NCBI GenBank assembly: GCA_009838915.1
Contig: VXQT01000034.1
Span: forward strand, 125,112-189,111
Length of the DNA: 64,000 nucleotides
Direction of reading: 5' to 3'
DNA from: Chloroflexota bacterium
GTDB lineage: Bacteria; Chloroflexota; Dehalococcoidia; Bin125
Shown here: positions 16,716 to 25,894 of the stretch, piece after piece
How positions within the stretch are numbered: the stretch's first letter is position 1
Layout of the letters: every line of letters starts with the position of its first letter
The notes under the pieces: generated by a model
The model's input: only the letters and a program-made list of their open reading frames with translations
What the model was told of the DNA's origin: nothing
Databases searched by the model: none
Program-made: the position numbers and the translations under genes

Positions 16716-16790
16716 GGGAGGGACCCCCTCCGCCTTCGGCACCTCCCTTCCCGCCTGCGCGGGAACAGGCTCTGCGAGGGGGAGGGATGA
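16716..16790. repeat. Dispersed palindromic repeat (diverged copy)
   Basis: GGGAGGGACCCCCTCCGCCT, then TCGGCACCTCCCTTCCCGCC, then TGCGCGGGAACAGGC and GAGGGGGAGGG. A diverged member of the same intergenic repeat family, between the hydrolase and the MscS gene. Confidence 0.6.
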
Positions 16791-16801
16791 CTCCTCGAAC
16801 C

Positions 16802-18025
16802 CTAGCCGTTGTCGTAGCCCTTCGTAATCGGATCGTCGCTGCGCTGGCCGGCCTGGCCATCGGGGGCGAAGTCGTCCACGGTCCGGCCCAGGTCACTGCG
16901 TTCACGCGGCGCGGGGACCTCCTGCGCGCCGTCGACCGCACTGGCGATGTGCAGGGTCTGCGTGGGGAAGGCGAACTCGACCTGCAACTCGTGGGCGAGG
17001 CGAATGATGTCGAGATTGAACACGTGCCGCGTGCGCAGCTCTTCGTTCCAGTTGGATGCGCCGATGAAGGTATAGACCATGATGTTGAGCGAAGACGCAC
17101 CGAAGCTGTGCAACTCGACGATGTAATAGTCGTGCCGCATTTGCTGGTTGGAACGGACAGTCGCGCGGATGCCCTCGACGAACGCCTGAATTCGGTCCGG
17201 ATCCGTGTGATAGGCGATGCCGACCGTCGTGTAGTAGCGACGCCAGGTGCGCTGTCCCATGTTGTTGACGGCGGTGTCGGTCATCCGCGCGTTGGGCACG
17301 GTGATCAACGAGTCGGCGAACGTGCGCACCCGGGTCGAGCGGAAGCCGACCTGTTCGACCGTTCCCTCGATGTCGCCGACGATCACCCAGTCGCCGACCT
17401 GGAACGGCTTGTCGGCCAGGATGGTCGCGCCGCCGAGCAGGTTCTTGAGGGTGTCCTGAGCGGCCAGCGCAACGGCGAGGCCGCCCAGGCCGAGTCCGGC
17501 GATTAGGGAGGTGATGTTGACGTCGAGGTTCTGCAGCACAAAGACCGCCCCGATGGCGCCGACGAAAATCTTGCCCGAGGTGCGGGCGAGCGGAACGAGC
17601 TGGTCGTCGAGCTTGGAGTCGGTCTCTTCCGCGACCTGTTTCCAGTAGTCAGCGCCTGCGTCGACGAGTCGGAAGCTGACCAGCACCCCGGCGAACGTCG
17701 AAGCGAAGTTGGAGAAGATCTCAACGACGTTCTCGACATCCGGGTCGAAGTCGAGAACGGGAAAGCCGATTGCGAGGGTGATGGCGCCAAGCATGAGCAG
17801 CAGCGGACGTTGCAGCCGTCTGACCTCGTGATGCCAGAATTCGTGGCGGTCTGGCGGAGTGCGGCGCGTGATCGCCTGGTTCAGGGCGAAGATGATGGCG
17901 AAACGCGCGACGACGATGATCAGCGCCATCACGCCGATGCCGATGAACTGCCAGATTTCGATCCCGATCACCGACTCGTTCAGCCAATTGAGTACGAGGT
18001 TGCTAGGCATGTCTGGGTCCGGCAT
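16802..18025 (-). CDS. MscS-family mechanosensitive channel
   Basis: 407 residues. Membrane segments lie at about 25-47, 74-90, 108-121 and 152-168. The pore-lining helix is GLGLGGLAVALAAQDTLKN (177-195), the Gly/Ala-packed pattern typical of MscS. The beta domain follows with FQVGDWVIVGDIEGTVEQVG (208-227) and RTFADSLITVPNARM, then the alpha/beta C-terminal domain. Such channels open under membrane tension and release solutes during osmotic downshock. The last ~45 residues are a charged, probably disordered tail. The start may be the ATG 15 bases further in (MPSNL). Flanked on both sides by palindromic repeats, so likely transcribed alone. Confidence 0.9.
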   Translation of the reverse strand: MPDPDMPSNLVLNWLNESVIGIEIWQFIGIGVMALIIVVARFAIIFALNQAITRRTPPDRHEFWHHEVRRLQRPLLLMLGAITLAIGFPVLDFDPDVENVVEIFSNFASTFAGVLVSFRLVDAGADYWKQVAEETDSKLDDQLVPLARTSGKIFVGAIGAVFVLQNLDVNITSLIAGLGLGGLAVALAAQDTLKNLLGGATILADKPFQVGDWVIVGDIEGTVEQVGFRSTRVRTFADSLITVPNARMTDTAVNNMGQRTWRRYYTTVGIAYHTDPDRIQAFVEGIRATVRSNQQMRHDYYIVELHSFGASSLNIMVYTFIGASNWNEELRTRHVFNLDIIRLAHELQVEFAFPTQTLHIASAVDGAQEVPAPRERSDLGRTVDDFAPDGQAGQRSDDPITKGYDNG

Positions 18026-18040
18026 CGGTTACGTGGCGGC

Positions 18041-18136
18041 GCCCTCACCCTAGCCCTCTCCCAGAGGGAGCGGGGACCTTAAGGGTGCTTCTTGGCTCGA
18101 CTCCCTCTCCCTGAGGGAGAGGGCTGGGGTGAGGGC
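18041..18136. repeat. Large inverted repeat of CCCTCACCCTAGCCC elements
   Basis: A GCCCTCACCCTAGCCCTCTC element (18041-18060) faces its near-complement GAGAGGGCTGGGGTGAGGGC (18117-18136), with CCCTCTCCCTGAGGGAGAG and AGAGGGAG in between. The two facing elements could form one long cruciform. It lies between the MscS start and the CDGSH gene stop. Confidence 0.8.
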
Positions 18137-18172
18137 CTCCCGGGATGCGGCGGGGAAGCGGATTGGACTCAC

Positions 18173-18376
18173 CTATGCCGTCGAGGGGTCGTGCTCGAAG
18201 CCGCAGGCCTTGTGTGAGCCGTCACAGAACGGCTTCATGTCGGACTGGCCGCAGCGGCAGAGGGCGACCATTGAGCCCTTTGGATTGGGGATGGTCGAGC
18301 CGTCGTTCGCCTTCAAGGTGAGATTCTCGGTCGAGATCAGGATCGGTCCGTTCGCGTTGATCGTGACTTCCGCCAT
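18173..18376 (-). CDS. CDGSH-type iron-sulfur protein
   Basis: 67 residues from the ATG at 18376, after GGAG. The cluster motif is complete: Cys40, Cys42, Cys51 and His55 in CRCGQSDMKPFCDGSH, the three-Cys one-His pattern that holds a [2Fe-2S] cluster in mitoNEET-like proteins. The strand-rich N-terminal half (VTINANGPILIST, then LKANDG) is typical of short bacterial CDGSH proteins. A role in redox or cluster transfer is known for the family; the specific partner is unknown. A longer frame upstream runs antisense to the next gene and is not real. It is divergent from the luciferase-like gene at 18494. Confidence 0.9.
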   Translation of the reverse strand: MAEVTINANGPILISTENLTLKANDGSTIPNPKGSMVALCRCGQSDMKPFCDGSHKACGFEHDPSTA

Positions 18377-18493
18377 GCTGCGCTCCGATGCTCCGGCTGC
18401 GTGCTCTGGATGACTGTGGGTCACGGCTAGCATAACTGTCGAACGCTGCGGCGACGGCTCGCGGCGATGCCGTGGAGGATCGGAGCGCGACCG

Positions 18494-19411
18494 ATGAAGC
18501 TGACCGTTGAGTTTCCCTCTGTGATCCATCGCGACGGCCCGGACGAAATCGCTCGGTTGGCGACGGCGATCGAGGAGATCGGCTACGACGAGATCGACAT
18601 CTTCGACCACGTGATCAACGGCTATCCGAGCGAGGGTCGAGCGCCCGCCCCCTACCCGGCAAACATGCCGCTGCTGGAGGCGCTGGTCACGCTGGGATAC
18701 ATCGCAGCGGTGACGGAGCGGGTCGGTCTGGGAACCGAAGTGCTGGTCCTGCCGCAGCGACAACCCGTGTTGGCGGCCAAGCAGTTCAGCACCATCGACA
18801 CGCTCTCGGGCGGCAGACTGCGCGTCGGCGTCGGCGTGGGCTGGCAGGAGTCGGAGTACGACGCGCTGGGGATGGACTTCCACACGCGCGGGCGCGCGAT
18901 GGACGAAGCCATTGCGCTGATGCAGGCCTGCTGGCGCGATGAGACGATTGACTTTGCGGGCGATCACTTCAGCGCCGAGTCGATGGCGATGGAGCCGAAG
19001 CCGCCCCAGGGCGGCGGCATCCCGCTGTGGATTGGCGGCGGCTCGAAGGCGGCGCTGCGCCGCGCCGGACGGGTCGGCGACGGCTGGATGGCCTCTGGGA
19101 TGCTGGGCTCGCAGGGTGCCGACGCGATCGCCGAAGTCAAACGAGAGGCCGAACAGGCCGGTCGCGATCCCGACGCGCTGGGTTTCCAGTGCCAGCTCGC
19201 GACTCCGCCGCGCGCCGGCGATCCATCGACCCGCGAGTACTGGGCTCGCACAGCGGAGGTCGCCGCGACCGCAGCCGCCGCGCAAGAAGCCGGCTTCGGC
19301 TGGGCGGCCGTCAACGTGACCGGCGTGTTCGTCGCCGGGGCGCGATCGATCGACGCCATGATCGAGCAGCTCGGCCTGCTGCACGACGCGATCCGGTCAG
19401 AGACGGCATAG
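18494..19411 (+). CDS. Luciferase-like (LLM class) flavin/F420 oxidoreductase
   Basis: 305 residues from the ATG at 18494, 8 bases after GGAG; an ATG at 18467 would add nine residues with a poorer site. The TIM-barrel family marks are LPQRQP (86-91), STIDTLSGGRLRVGVGVGW (99-117) and the GGGSKAALRR phosphate-binding segment near 188. The SGGR form fits both FMN- and F420-dependent members. It lies 12 bases before a metallo-beta-lactamase-fold gene on the same strand, repeating the pairing at 14762-16695. Probably part of degradation of an unusual organic compound; substrate unknown. Confidence 0.88.
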   Translation: MKLTVEFPSVIHRDGPDEIARLATAIEEIGYDEIDIFDHVINGYPSEGRAPAPYPANMPLLEALVTLGYIAAVTERVGLGTEVLVLPQRQPVLAAKQFSTIDTLSGGRLRVGVGVGWQESEYDALGMDFHTRGRAMDEAIALMQACWRDETIDFAGDHFSAESMAMEPKPPQGGGIPLWIGGGSKAALRRAGRVGDGWMASGMLGSQGADAIAEVKREAEQAGRDPDALGFQCQLATPPRAGDPSTREYWARTAEVAATAAAAQEAGFGWAAVNVTGVFVAGARSIDAMIEQLGLLHDAIRSETA

Positions 19412-19423
19412 GGCCTGTCCAAC

Positions 19424-20470
19424 GTGGTCGACGCAAGCATTCAGGAGTCGATGATCACTGAGCACGGGGTGCTGCCCATTGCGCTGGGCGACAACTGGGC
19501 CTACGCGCTGCCGACCTCGCACGGCGTGATCATGATCGACGCGGGACCGGACTACGACGGCGCGTGGGAGGCGCTGTCGGCGCAGCTCGACGCGGCCGGG
19601 CTGAGCATCGGCGACGTGAGATACGTAGCCATCACCCACGCGCACATCGACCACTGCGGCCTCGCCTTTCGCTGGCAGGAAGCAGGCGTGACGGTCGTCG
19701 CGTCGGAGCTGGAGACGCAATCGTTCCTGCACGGTCGCAACATCATCGGCTACCAGACGCAGTACGTGTTTGAGCACATGCGCCGAGTCGGCGTGCCCGA
19801 GGAGCGGATCGCCGGGTTCATTGAGTCTCGGGAACGGATGCGCCAGGCCTTCCGCTCGGGCGACAACACAGGCGGCGGCGTGCGCCGCGAACGCTGGCCG
19901 GGGTTGATCCGCGGAACGCCGTTCCGCGCCGACGAGCCCCTGCCGGACGGGGCGGAGATCCGCCTGGGCGACCGACGCGTACTACTGATCTCGGCGCCGG
20001 GTCACACGCCGGGCAACTGCGTCTTCTATGAGCCGGAGACGGGCGTGCTGTTCAGCGGTGACCAGGTGATTCCCGGTCTCAACTCGAACCCCGGCTGGCA
20101 CTGGGACATCTCGGTCGAGCCGCCCGAGCGCTTCCGCAGCCTGCCGGCGTTCGCCGAGTCGTTGGACCGGATCGAAGCGCTCAACGTCGAGCATCTCTAT
20201 CCCGGTCACCGCGAGCCGTCCGACGAAGTGGCAGAGGAGATCGAGCGGGTGCGGCGGCATCATCGCAAGCGCCAGGGCCAGTTGCGGGAGATGCTCGCGG
20301 AGGGACCGATGTCGCCCTACGAGCTGCTGATGACGATGTTCAAGCGTCTGCCCGATCGTCGGCTGTGGCAGGCGCTGGCGGAGGTGACGGGACACATCGA
20401 CGCGCTGGTGGTCCGCGGCGAGGCCGTGGAAGAGGACGTCGACGGGTCGCTAACTATCCGTCTCGCGTAG
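19424..20470 (+). CDS. Metallo-beta-lactamase-fold hydrolase
   Basis: 348 residues from GTG (an ATG at 19451 is possible but its AGGAG is too close). The zinc motif is HAHIDH at 72-77, with His193 (APGHTPGN), Asp212 (SGDQVIP) and His261 (YPGHREP): a full binuclear site. A C-terminal helical part (about 265-345) with KRQGQLREML and a short winged-helix-like end resembles the extended LACTB2/glyoxalase-II-like group. It is read with the luciferase-like oxidoreductase upstream. It is not a close copy of the hydrolase at 15853, so the two pairs are analogous rather than a simple block duplication. Confidence 0.85.
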   Translation: MVDASIQESMITEHGVLPIALGDNWAYALPTSHGVIMIDAGPDYDGAWEALSAQLDAAGLSIGDVRYVAITHAHIDHCGLAFRWQEAGVTVVASELETQSFLHGRNIIGYQTQYVFEHMRRVGVPEERIAGFIESRERMRQAFRSGDNTGGGVRRERWPGLIRGTPFRADEPLPDGAEIRLGDRRVLLISAPGHTPGNCVFYEPETGVLFSGDQVIPGLNSNPGWHWDISVEPPERFRSLPAFAESLDRIEALNVEHLYPGHREPSDEVAEEIERVRRHHRKRQGQLREMLAEGPMSPYELLMTMFKRLPDRRLWQALAEVTGHIDALVVRGEAVEEDVDGSLTIRLA

Positions 20471-20474
20471 AGCG

Positions 20475-21740
20475 CTAGAGCCGCCGGTAGACGCCCGACG
20501 ATCCGGTCATCAACTCTCCCAGGGCGGCTCGACGGACCAGTGTGAGCGCCGAGGTGACTGCTCTTGCTTTGATCGCCGCGCGCGTCTGGGCGAAGGTGTA
20601 GCCCGTGGCGTAGCTCTCGCTGGCGGTCTCGATCCCGAGGCAGACGGCGCCCACCGGCTGGCCGCCGTGCGGCTCGGGGCCGGCGACGCCGGTGATGCCC
20701 ACGCCGATGTCGGCGTCGAACTGTCGCCGCACCGCGCCTGCCATGGCGGCGGCCGTTTCGTTCGATACGACGCCGTGCTCGTCGATGATGTCGGCGTCGA
20801 CCCCGTACTGGACTTTGGCCTCGGCGGTGTAGGTGACGAGTCCACCGCGGAAGTAGCCGCTTGCGCCGGGGACATCGGTGATCGTGCTGGCCAGTAGACC
20901 TCCGGTGCAGGACTCCATCACGGCGATCGACAGGCCGCGATCCTTGAGCAGCGCAGCGACCGCTTCCTGGAAGGTATCCTCGTCCGCGCCCCAGATTGCG
21001 TCGCCCAGCATCGAGCGAATTTGCTGCTCTGCCGGCGCGATGCGCTCGCGTGCAATGTCCTCATAGATCGCCTTCGAGGCGAGCCGCACGTGTACGCCGT
21101 CGGCCTTGTGATAGACACCGACGGTCGGATCCTCCGCATGCCGCAGATCTCCGAGCAGTTCGTCGAGCATTGACTCTCCGAGTCCGGTGGTCTTCAGCGT
21201 GCGGGAAATCAGGACGGTGCCGTCGGAGCGAGACTTGAGCCGCGGCGCTACATCGTTCTCCCACATCCCGGTCATCTCCGCCGGCGGTCCGGGCATGGCG
21301 ATGATGATCGCGCCGTCCTTGTCCACCCACCAGCCGGGCGCGGTGCCGCGCGGATTGGGGATCGACTCGCCCGAGGGGATGATCGTTGCCTGCTTGACGT
21401 TTTGCTCCGGCATCCGACCGCCGCGACGCTCGAAGAAGTTGCGTAGATGCGCCTCCAGCTCCGGCACGACATACGGCTCCTCACCCACCGACTCGGCAAT
21501 CGCATCTCGCGTGATGTCGTCTTCGGTCGGGCCAAGTCCGCCGGTCAGAATGACGACATCCGAACGGCTTCTCGCGGTCTGAATCAGTTCGACCAGTCGC
21601 TCGCGGTTGTCGCCGATCTGGTGCATGAAGTAGAGGTCGATGCCCATCGCGGGCAGCCGCTGGGCCATGTAGTTGGCGTTGGTGTCGAGGATCTCGCCCA
21701 TCAGGATTTCGGTGCCGATGCTGATGATTTCCGCCCGCAT
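20475..21740 (-). CDS. cinA: CinA-family protein (nicotinamide-nucleotide amidase / competence-damage protein)
   Basis: 421 residues from the ATG at 21740, which follows AGGAG; the frame is open upstream but without a site. The N-terminal MoaB/MoeA-like domain opens MRAEIISIGTEILMGEILDT and carries LTGGLGPTEDDITRDA, as in full-length CinA. The C-terminal amidase domain has MESCTGGLLASTITDVPGAS and GVGITGVAGP, including the reactive Ser. The family deamidates NMN in pyridine-nucleotide recycling, and the N-terminal domain hydrolyses ADP-ribose in some species. It converges on the hydrolase gene with 4 bases between, and is divergent from the MoxR operon. Confidence 0.93.
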   Translation of the reverse strand: MRAEIISIGTEILMGEILDTNANYMAQRLPAMGIDLYFMHQIGDNRERLVELIQTARSRSDVVILTGGLGPTEDDITRDAIAESVGEEPYVVPELEAHLRNFFERRGGRMPEQNVKQATIIPSGESIPNPRGTAPGWWVDKDGAIIIAMPGPPAEMTGMWENDVAPRLKSRSDGTVLISRTLKTTGLGESMLDELLGDLRHAEDPTVGVYHKADGVHVRLASKAIYEDIARERIAPAEQQIRSMLGDAIWGADEDTFQEAVAALLKDRGLSIAVMESCTGGLLASTITDVPGASGYFRGGLVTYTAEAKVQYGVDADIIDEHGVVSNETAAAMAGAVRRQFDADIGVGITGVAGPEPHGGQPVGAVCLGIETASESYATGYTFAQTRAAIKARAVTSALTLVRRAALGELMTGSSGVYRRL

Positions 21741-21838
21741 GTCGCGTTCTCCTGCCTGATTTGCACAGCCGGTGCTCGCTTCGATGCTACTTGCCGTGTC
21801 TGCGCGGTTCGCCAACGGCCTGCTGGTACGCTTCCCGA

Positions 21839-22822
21839 ATGACTACTGCTATAACGCCTCCGACCCTGGCCGATGTCGCCGAGATGGCCGCCCGTGTGCG
21901 CGAGAACGTCGGCCGCGTGATTGTTGGGCGCGAGCAAGTGCTCGACTACACGTTGGCTGCGATCCTCTCCGAGGGTCACATCCTGCTCGACGATGTGCCC
22001 GGATTGGGCAAGACGATGCTGGCCAAGTCGTTCGCGCGCTCGATCGGCTGCTCGTTTCGGCGCATCCAGTTCACTCCGGATCTGCTGCCCTCCGACGTAA
22101 CCGGCGTCAACATCTACAACCAGAAGTCGGCTGAGTTCGAGTTCCGCGCCGGTCCGCTGCTGGCTCAACTGGTGCTGGCTGACGAGATCAACCGCGCTTC
22201 TCCGCGTACGCAGGCGGCGCTGCTCGAGGCGATGGAGGAGCGCCAGCTCACGGTGGAAGGCGAGACGATGGCGATGCCGCGTCCGTTCCTCGTGATCGCC
22301 ACTCAGAATCCGGTGGAACTCGAAGGCACATTCCCGCTGCCCGAAGCGCAGCTCGACCGCTTCTTGCTGCGCCTGCGCATGGGCTATCCCGACGCCGAAG
22401 AGGAAGACGCGATCCTCCTGCGCTTCGAGCGCGCGCAACCACTGGAGGAGCTCGATCCCGTGGTCGAATCGGAACATCTGCGGCTGATGGTCAAGACCGT
22501 CGAGCAGGTCCGGGTGAGCGAGGCCGTGCGCGGCTACATCGTCGCGATTGTCCAGGCTTCCAGGCAGGAACAGGCCTTTGAGCTCGGCGCATCGCCTCGC
22601 GCCTCGCTGGCGCTGTTGCGCACGACCCGAGCCCTGGCCGCGATTCGCGGACGCGACTTCGTCCTGCCTGACGATGTGCAGGAAATGGCGCGCGTCGTGT
22701 TGCCGCACCGACTGATGCTCTCGGCCGACGCGAGGTTGCGCTCGTCGACGCCGGAGTCGCTGCTTGAGCAAATGTTGAGCCGAGTGCCGGTCCCAATCGA
22801 GGCGGCCGCCGCCGGCAGCTAG
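21839..22822 (+). CDS. MoxR-family AAA+ ATPase
   Basis: 327 residues from the ATG at 21839. Walker A is VPGLGKTM (53-60), Walker B is LVLADEIN (111-118), sensor 1 is ATQNP (154-158), and the C-terminal lid follows. MoxR ATPases act as chaperones that insert metal or assemble partner proteins, usually with the DUF58 protein encoded next door. I see no Shine-Dalgarno motif before the start, so translation may be leaderless or nearly so. It leads the three-gene unit MoxR-DUF58-DUF4129. Confidence 0.92.
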   Translation: MTTAITPPTLADVAEMAARVRENVGRVIVGREQVLDYTLAAILSEGHILLDDVPGLGKTMLAKSFARSIGCSFRRIQFTPDLLPSDVTGVNIYNQKSAEFEFRAGPLLAQLVLADEINRASPRTQAALLEAMEERQLTVEGETMAMPRPFLVIATQNPVELEGTFPLPEAQLDRFLLRLRMGYPDAEEEDAILLRFERAQPLEELDPVVESEHLRLMVKTVEQVRVSEAVRGYIVAIVQASRQEQAFELGASPRASLALLRTTRALAAIRGRDFVLPDDVQEMARVVLPHRLMLSADARLRSSTPESLLEQMLSRVPVPIEAAAAGS

Positions 22823-22858
22823 TCCATCACCCTGTACGAATGATCGAGAGACACCGCC

Positions 22859-24433
22859 ATGACGATGATGGATGGCGGCATGATGATGGAGGTCGAGGCC
22901 GCCGGTCGGCGCGACGAGCGTGAGCGGAAAATCCAGACGGGCCAGTTCGGCCTGCGCCACGACAACCGCATCATCCGCGCGATCTGGGCGCCGGCAACGA
23001 TCATCGTCGTGCTGCTGGGCGTCGCCTTCAGCGAAATCATTGTCTCACTCGTCGCCGCGACCGTGCTGGTGGCTGGTTGGGCCGCGTGGACCTGGGCTCG
23101 GTATGCCTTGCACCGGCTCGCTACCGAGATCGATATCTCACAGACACATGCGTTTGTCGGGGAGAGCTTGACCCTCAGCTTGCGCCTGGAGAACCGCAAG
23201 ATCATCCCGCTCTCCGCGCTCCAGGTGCGGATCAACCTGCCCGAGATCCTGGAGCCGGACAACCAGGCCTTCAGCAGGTTGCACGAGTCCGAACCGCAGG
23301 AAGGCGTAGTCGTGCGGTCCACGTCGATGCGTTGGTACGAGCGGCTGACCTGGAACTTCGAGATTCCGCTAGTCGCTCGCGGGTACTATCGGCTCGCCCG
23401 GGTTGACCTGAAATCAGGCGACTTCTTCGGCGTCTACAGGCGTGAGCGGACCGACGAGGCGCAGCACACGTTGTGGGTCTATCCCGAGGTGCTCGCGCTC
23501 GACCGTCTGGGGCTGCCCAGGCTGCGCCCGCAGGGCGATCAACGCGGCGGTCAACGGCTGTTCGAAGACCCGACCCGACTACAGACGATTCGCGATTACC
23601 GACCTGGCGATCCGTTGAAGAAGGTTGACTGGAAGGCGACCGCGCGTCGACAGGCGCTGCAGTCGCGTGTGTACGACCCTTCCAGCGACCTGATTGCCGT
23701 TGTGGCGCTTAACGTCTCGACACTGCCACACGCCTGGCAGGGATTCTTCGGCGACATCTTCGAACGGGCTGTCTCGGTGGCGGCGTCGCTGGCCAATGGC
23801 TACTCCGAGGAACGCGTGCCGGTCGGCCTGCTCGCCAACTGCACCTGGCCCGGTCACGACACGGCGATTCGCGTGCCGCCCTCAAGATCACCAGGACAGA
23901 TGACGCGCATTCTCGAAGCGCTGGCCATGGCCGACGTCTTCACCCTGGTGCGAATCGAACGGATGTTGAGCGAGGAGCGGCTGACGTATGGGTCGACCCT
24001 GGCCCTGGTTACGGCAGTCCTGACGCCGGGACTCGAAACCGCCCTGTTGCGACTAAAGCGTCACGGCGCTCAGGTTGGACTGATCTACGTCGGCATCGAC
24101 GATCCACCGGCCACCTTCGCCGAGTCGCCCGTGTACGACATTCGTCCGGGGCTGGCTGGGCTGCACTACGAGCGGGTTGGCGAGGCTGGACCGTGGGCCC
24201 GCACCGACCGCCTGTACGCCAACAAGCGCCCACCGGAACCGACCGATGAAGTCGACCTGCCGACGTTCGTGGGCGGGGATGACACCATGCGCGACGAAGA
24301 AGTGACCGATAGCATCGCGACCGCGCAAGGCGACCCACGTGACACTCCGCTGGTGGTGTCCGCCGCGAGGCCGGTTCCTTCACGCGAGCCGCAGAGTCCG
24401 TGGGCTCGCCCGACGGAACGAGACGGTTCCTGA
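22859..24433 (+). CDS. DUF58 domain protein, MoxR partner
   Basis: 524 residues. A Met-rich cytoplasmic start is followed by two close membrane helices at about 43-78. A beta-rich extracytoplasmic-type region follows, then the DUF58 signature IRDYRPGDPLKKVDWKATAR at 244-263. After that comes a von-Willebrand-like fold (DLIAVVALNVSTL...) in which the metal site is degenerate. A charged disordered tail covers the last ~80 residues. Proteins of this kind are inferred to be scaffolds acted on by MoxR. The stop overlaps the next start as TGATG, so the downstream gene is translationally coupled. Confidence 0.88.
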   Translation: MTMMDGGMMMEVEAAGRRDERERKIQTGQFGLRHDNRIIRAIWAPATIIVVLLGVAFSEIIVSLVAATVLVAGWAAWTWARYALHRLATEIDISQTHAFVGESLTLSLRLENRKIIPLSALQVRINLPEILEPDNQAFSRLHESEPQEGVVVRSTSMRWYERLTWNFEIPLVARGYYRLARVDLKSGDFFGVYRRERTDEAQHTLWVYPEVLALDRLGLPRLRPQGDQRGGQRLFEDPTRLQTIRDYRPGDPLKKVDWKATARRQALQSRVYDPSSDLIAVVALNVSTLPHAWQGFFGDIFERAVSVAASLANGYSEERVPVGLLANCTWPGHDTAIRVPPSRSPGQMTRILEALAMADVFTLVRIERMLSEERLTYGSTLALVTAVLTPGLETALLRLKRHGAQVGLIYVGIDDPPATFAESPVYDIRPGLAGLHYERVGEAGPWARTDRLYANKRPPEPTDEVDLPTFVGGDDTMRDEEVTDSIATAQGDPRDTPLVVSAARPVPSREPQSPWARPTERDGS

Positions 24434-25887
24434 TGAGCGCCGCAGTCGCACTGGTCTCACCCAGTTCCACGCGGCGGATTGAGGTTGCCTACACGGCAGC
24501 GCTGCTCCTGGGTGAGATCGTCATATGGATCATCCTGGCCAAGCTGATCCCGCGGGTCGTCGCCTACGACGCCGGAGAGACGCTCTCGGTCTGGGCGGTG
24601 GCCGGGACGGTGCTGCTCGGATTTGGCGTCTCGCGCTGGCTGGGCAGCCGCGAACGGTCGAAGAGGCGCAGATTCTGGTTGGGTCTGCTGACCACCCTGA
24701 TCGCGCTGCAGATCATCGGCTCGGCCGACCTCTCCGAATCGGCGCGCGTGTGGAACATGTCCTGGCTGTTGGAGCTGGGACGCCCCTCCAGCCCGGTCTG
24801 GCGCGAGGCAATCGTGTTGGCCGACGGCCGGACGGTTCCCGGTGAAATCGACCAACTCTTCGCCGCGATGATGCTGATTCCGATCTGGTTCCGCGGCGTC
24901 TCGCTCGGCTCGGCCGACCTGATGGAGCGTTCGTTCAGCAACTACGCAGTCTGGGGATTGATCGTGATCGCGATCTCTCTCGCCCTGGCCGACAACGGCG
25001 GAGTCGTCGATCACGTGCGCGGACTCGGCATTCTCTGGGTCTTGGTTGGGTTGCTGACCGTAGTGCTCAAGAACGCGGCAAGCACCGACCAGGTCGAGGG
25101 GCTGGGCGCGGTGCAAACCGGAGCGTCCGTTGCGGCGACCATGATCGCACTTGTGGTCGGCGTCGCACTGTTTCTGCTTGTCGTCACCGGCGTGGTTGCC
25201 GCGATCGCCGGTACGGGCGTGGTTGAGCCGGTGCTGGATGCGATCGGCACGGTGATTCGCGCCATCATCACGGTTGTCTCGTACATTCTCTGGCCGTTGT
25301 TCTGGGTCTTTGAGCAGATCAGGGATGCAATCGGCACGCCCAGCCAGGAGACCATCGAGAGACTCTCCGAAGGCGTGGGCCGACCGGCGGAGCCGATCGA
25401 GCAACACACGTCCGATCCCGATCCCACACCCGGCATCGTGCTCTCCCGCGTCTTCGGAGGCATCGCCGCGGTGCTCGTCTTTGCGATTGCCGCCTTCTAC
25501 TTCTTCCGGCGCTTCGTCAATCGCGAGACGCGGACCGAGGAAGTGCGCGAATCGCTCTGGTCCGAAGCGAACCTGCTCGACGACCTGTTCGGCGGACTGC
25601 GAGGGCTGGGCGACCGCTTCCGCCGCCGCGGCCCCGATCGTCCGCCCGACGCGCCGATCGCCGAGCTGTACTACGAGGTCCTCAATCACGCAGAGGGCAA
25701 GGGTCAGATCCGCGCCCTGCACCGCACCCCGCTGCAGTTCGCCGACGCGCTCGAACGCGCCTATCACAGCGCTACGCCGAAGCGCATCTCCGAAGCGTTC
25801 AGCACCTTCCGCTACGGGGGACATCAGCCCAATCAGGCTGAGTTGAACTCAATGCGCCAGAGCTGGGACGCACTCAAGGACAACTGA
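24433..25887 (+). CDS. Multi-pass membrane protein with DUF4129-like C-terminus
   Basis: 484 residues from the ATG in the TGATG overlap with the DUF58 gene. Eight or so membrane helices: seven or more between about 12 and 300, and one at 340-358 (GGIAAVLVFAIAAFYFFRRF). The C-terminal cytoplasmic domain (about 405-484: IAELYYEVLNHAEGKGQIR, TPLQFADALERAY, FSTFRYGG) has the DUF4129 pattern seen at the end of TgpA-type transglutaminases. No transglutaminase core (Cys-His-Asp) is present, so this is a transglutaminase-less variant. It completes the MoxR-DUF58 unit, probably involved in envelope protein processing or assembly. Confidence 0.8.
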   Translation: MSAAVALVSPSSTRRIEVAYTAALLLGEIVIWIILAKLIPRVVAYDAGETLSVWAVAGTVLLGFGVSRWLGSRERSKRRRFWLGLLTTLIALQIIGSADLSESARVWNMSWLLELGRPSSPVWREAIVLADGRTVPGEIDQLFAAMMLIPIWFRGVSLGSADLMERSFSNYAVWGLIVIAISLALADNGGVVDHVRGLGILWVLVGLLTVVLKNAASTDQVEGLGAVQTGASVAATMIALVVGVALFLLVVTGVVAAIAGTGVVEPVLDAIGTVIRAIITVVSYILWPLFWVFEQIRDAIGTPSQETIERLSEGVGRPAEPIEQHTSDPDPTPGIVLSRVFGGIAAVLVFAIAAFYFFRRFVNRETRTEEVRESLWSEANLLDDLFGGLRGLGDRFRRRGPDRPPDAPIAELYYEVLNHAEGKGQIRALHRTPLQFADALERAYHSATPKRISEAFSTFRYGGHQPNQAELNSMRQSWDALKDN

Positions 25888-25894
25888 CCGCGCC

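Noticed and set aside
18377..19384. Long upstream extension of the CDGSH gene
   Set aside because: It lies antisense to a well-supported luciferase-like gene, and the 67-residue CDGSH protein with its own ribosome site matches the family length.
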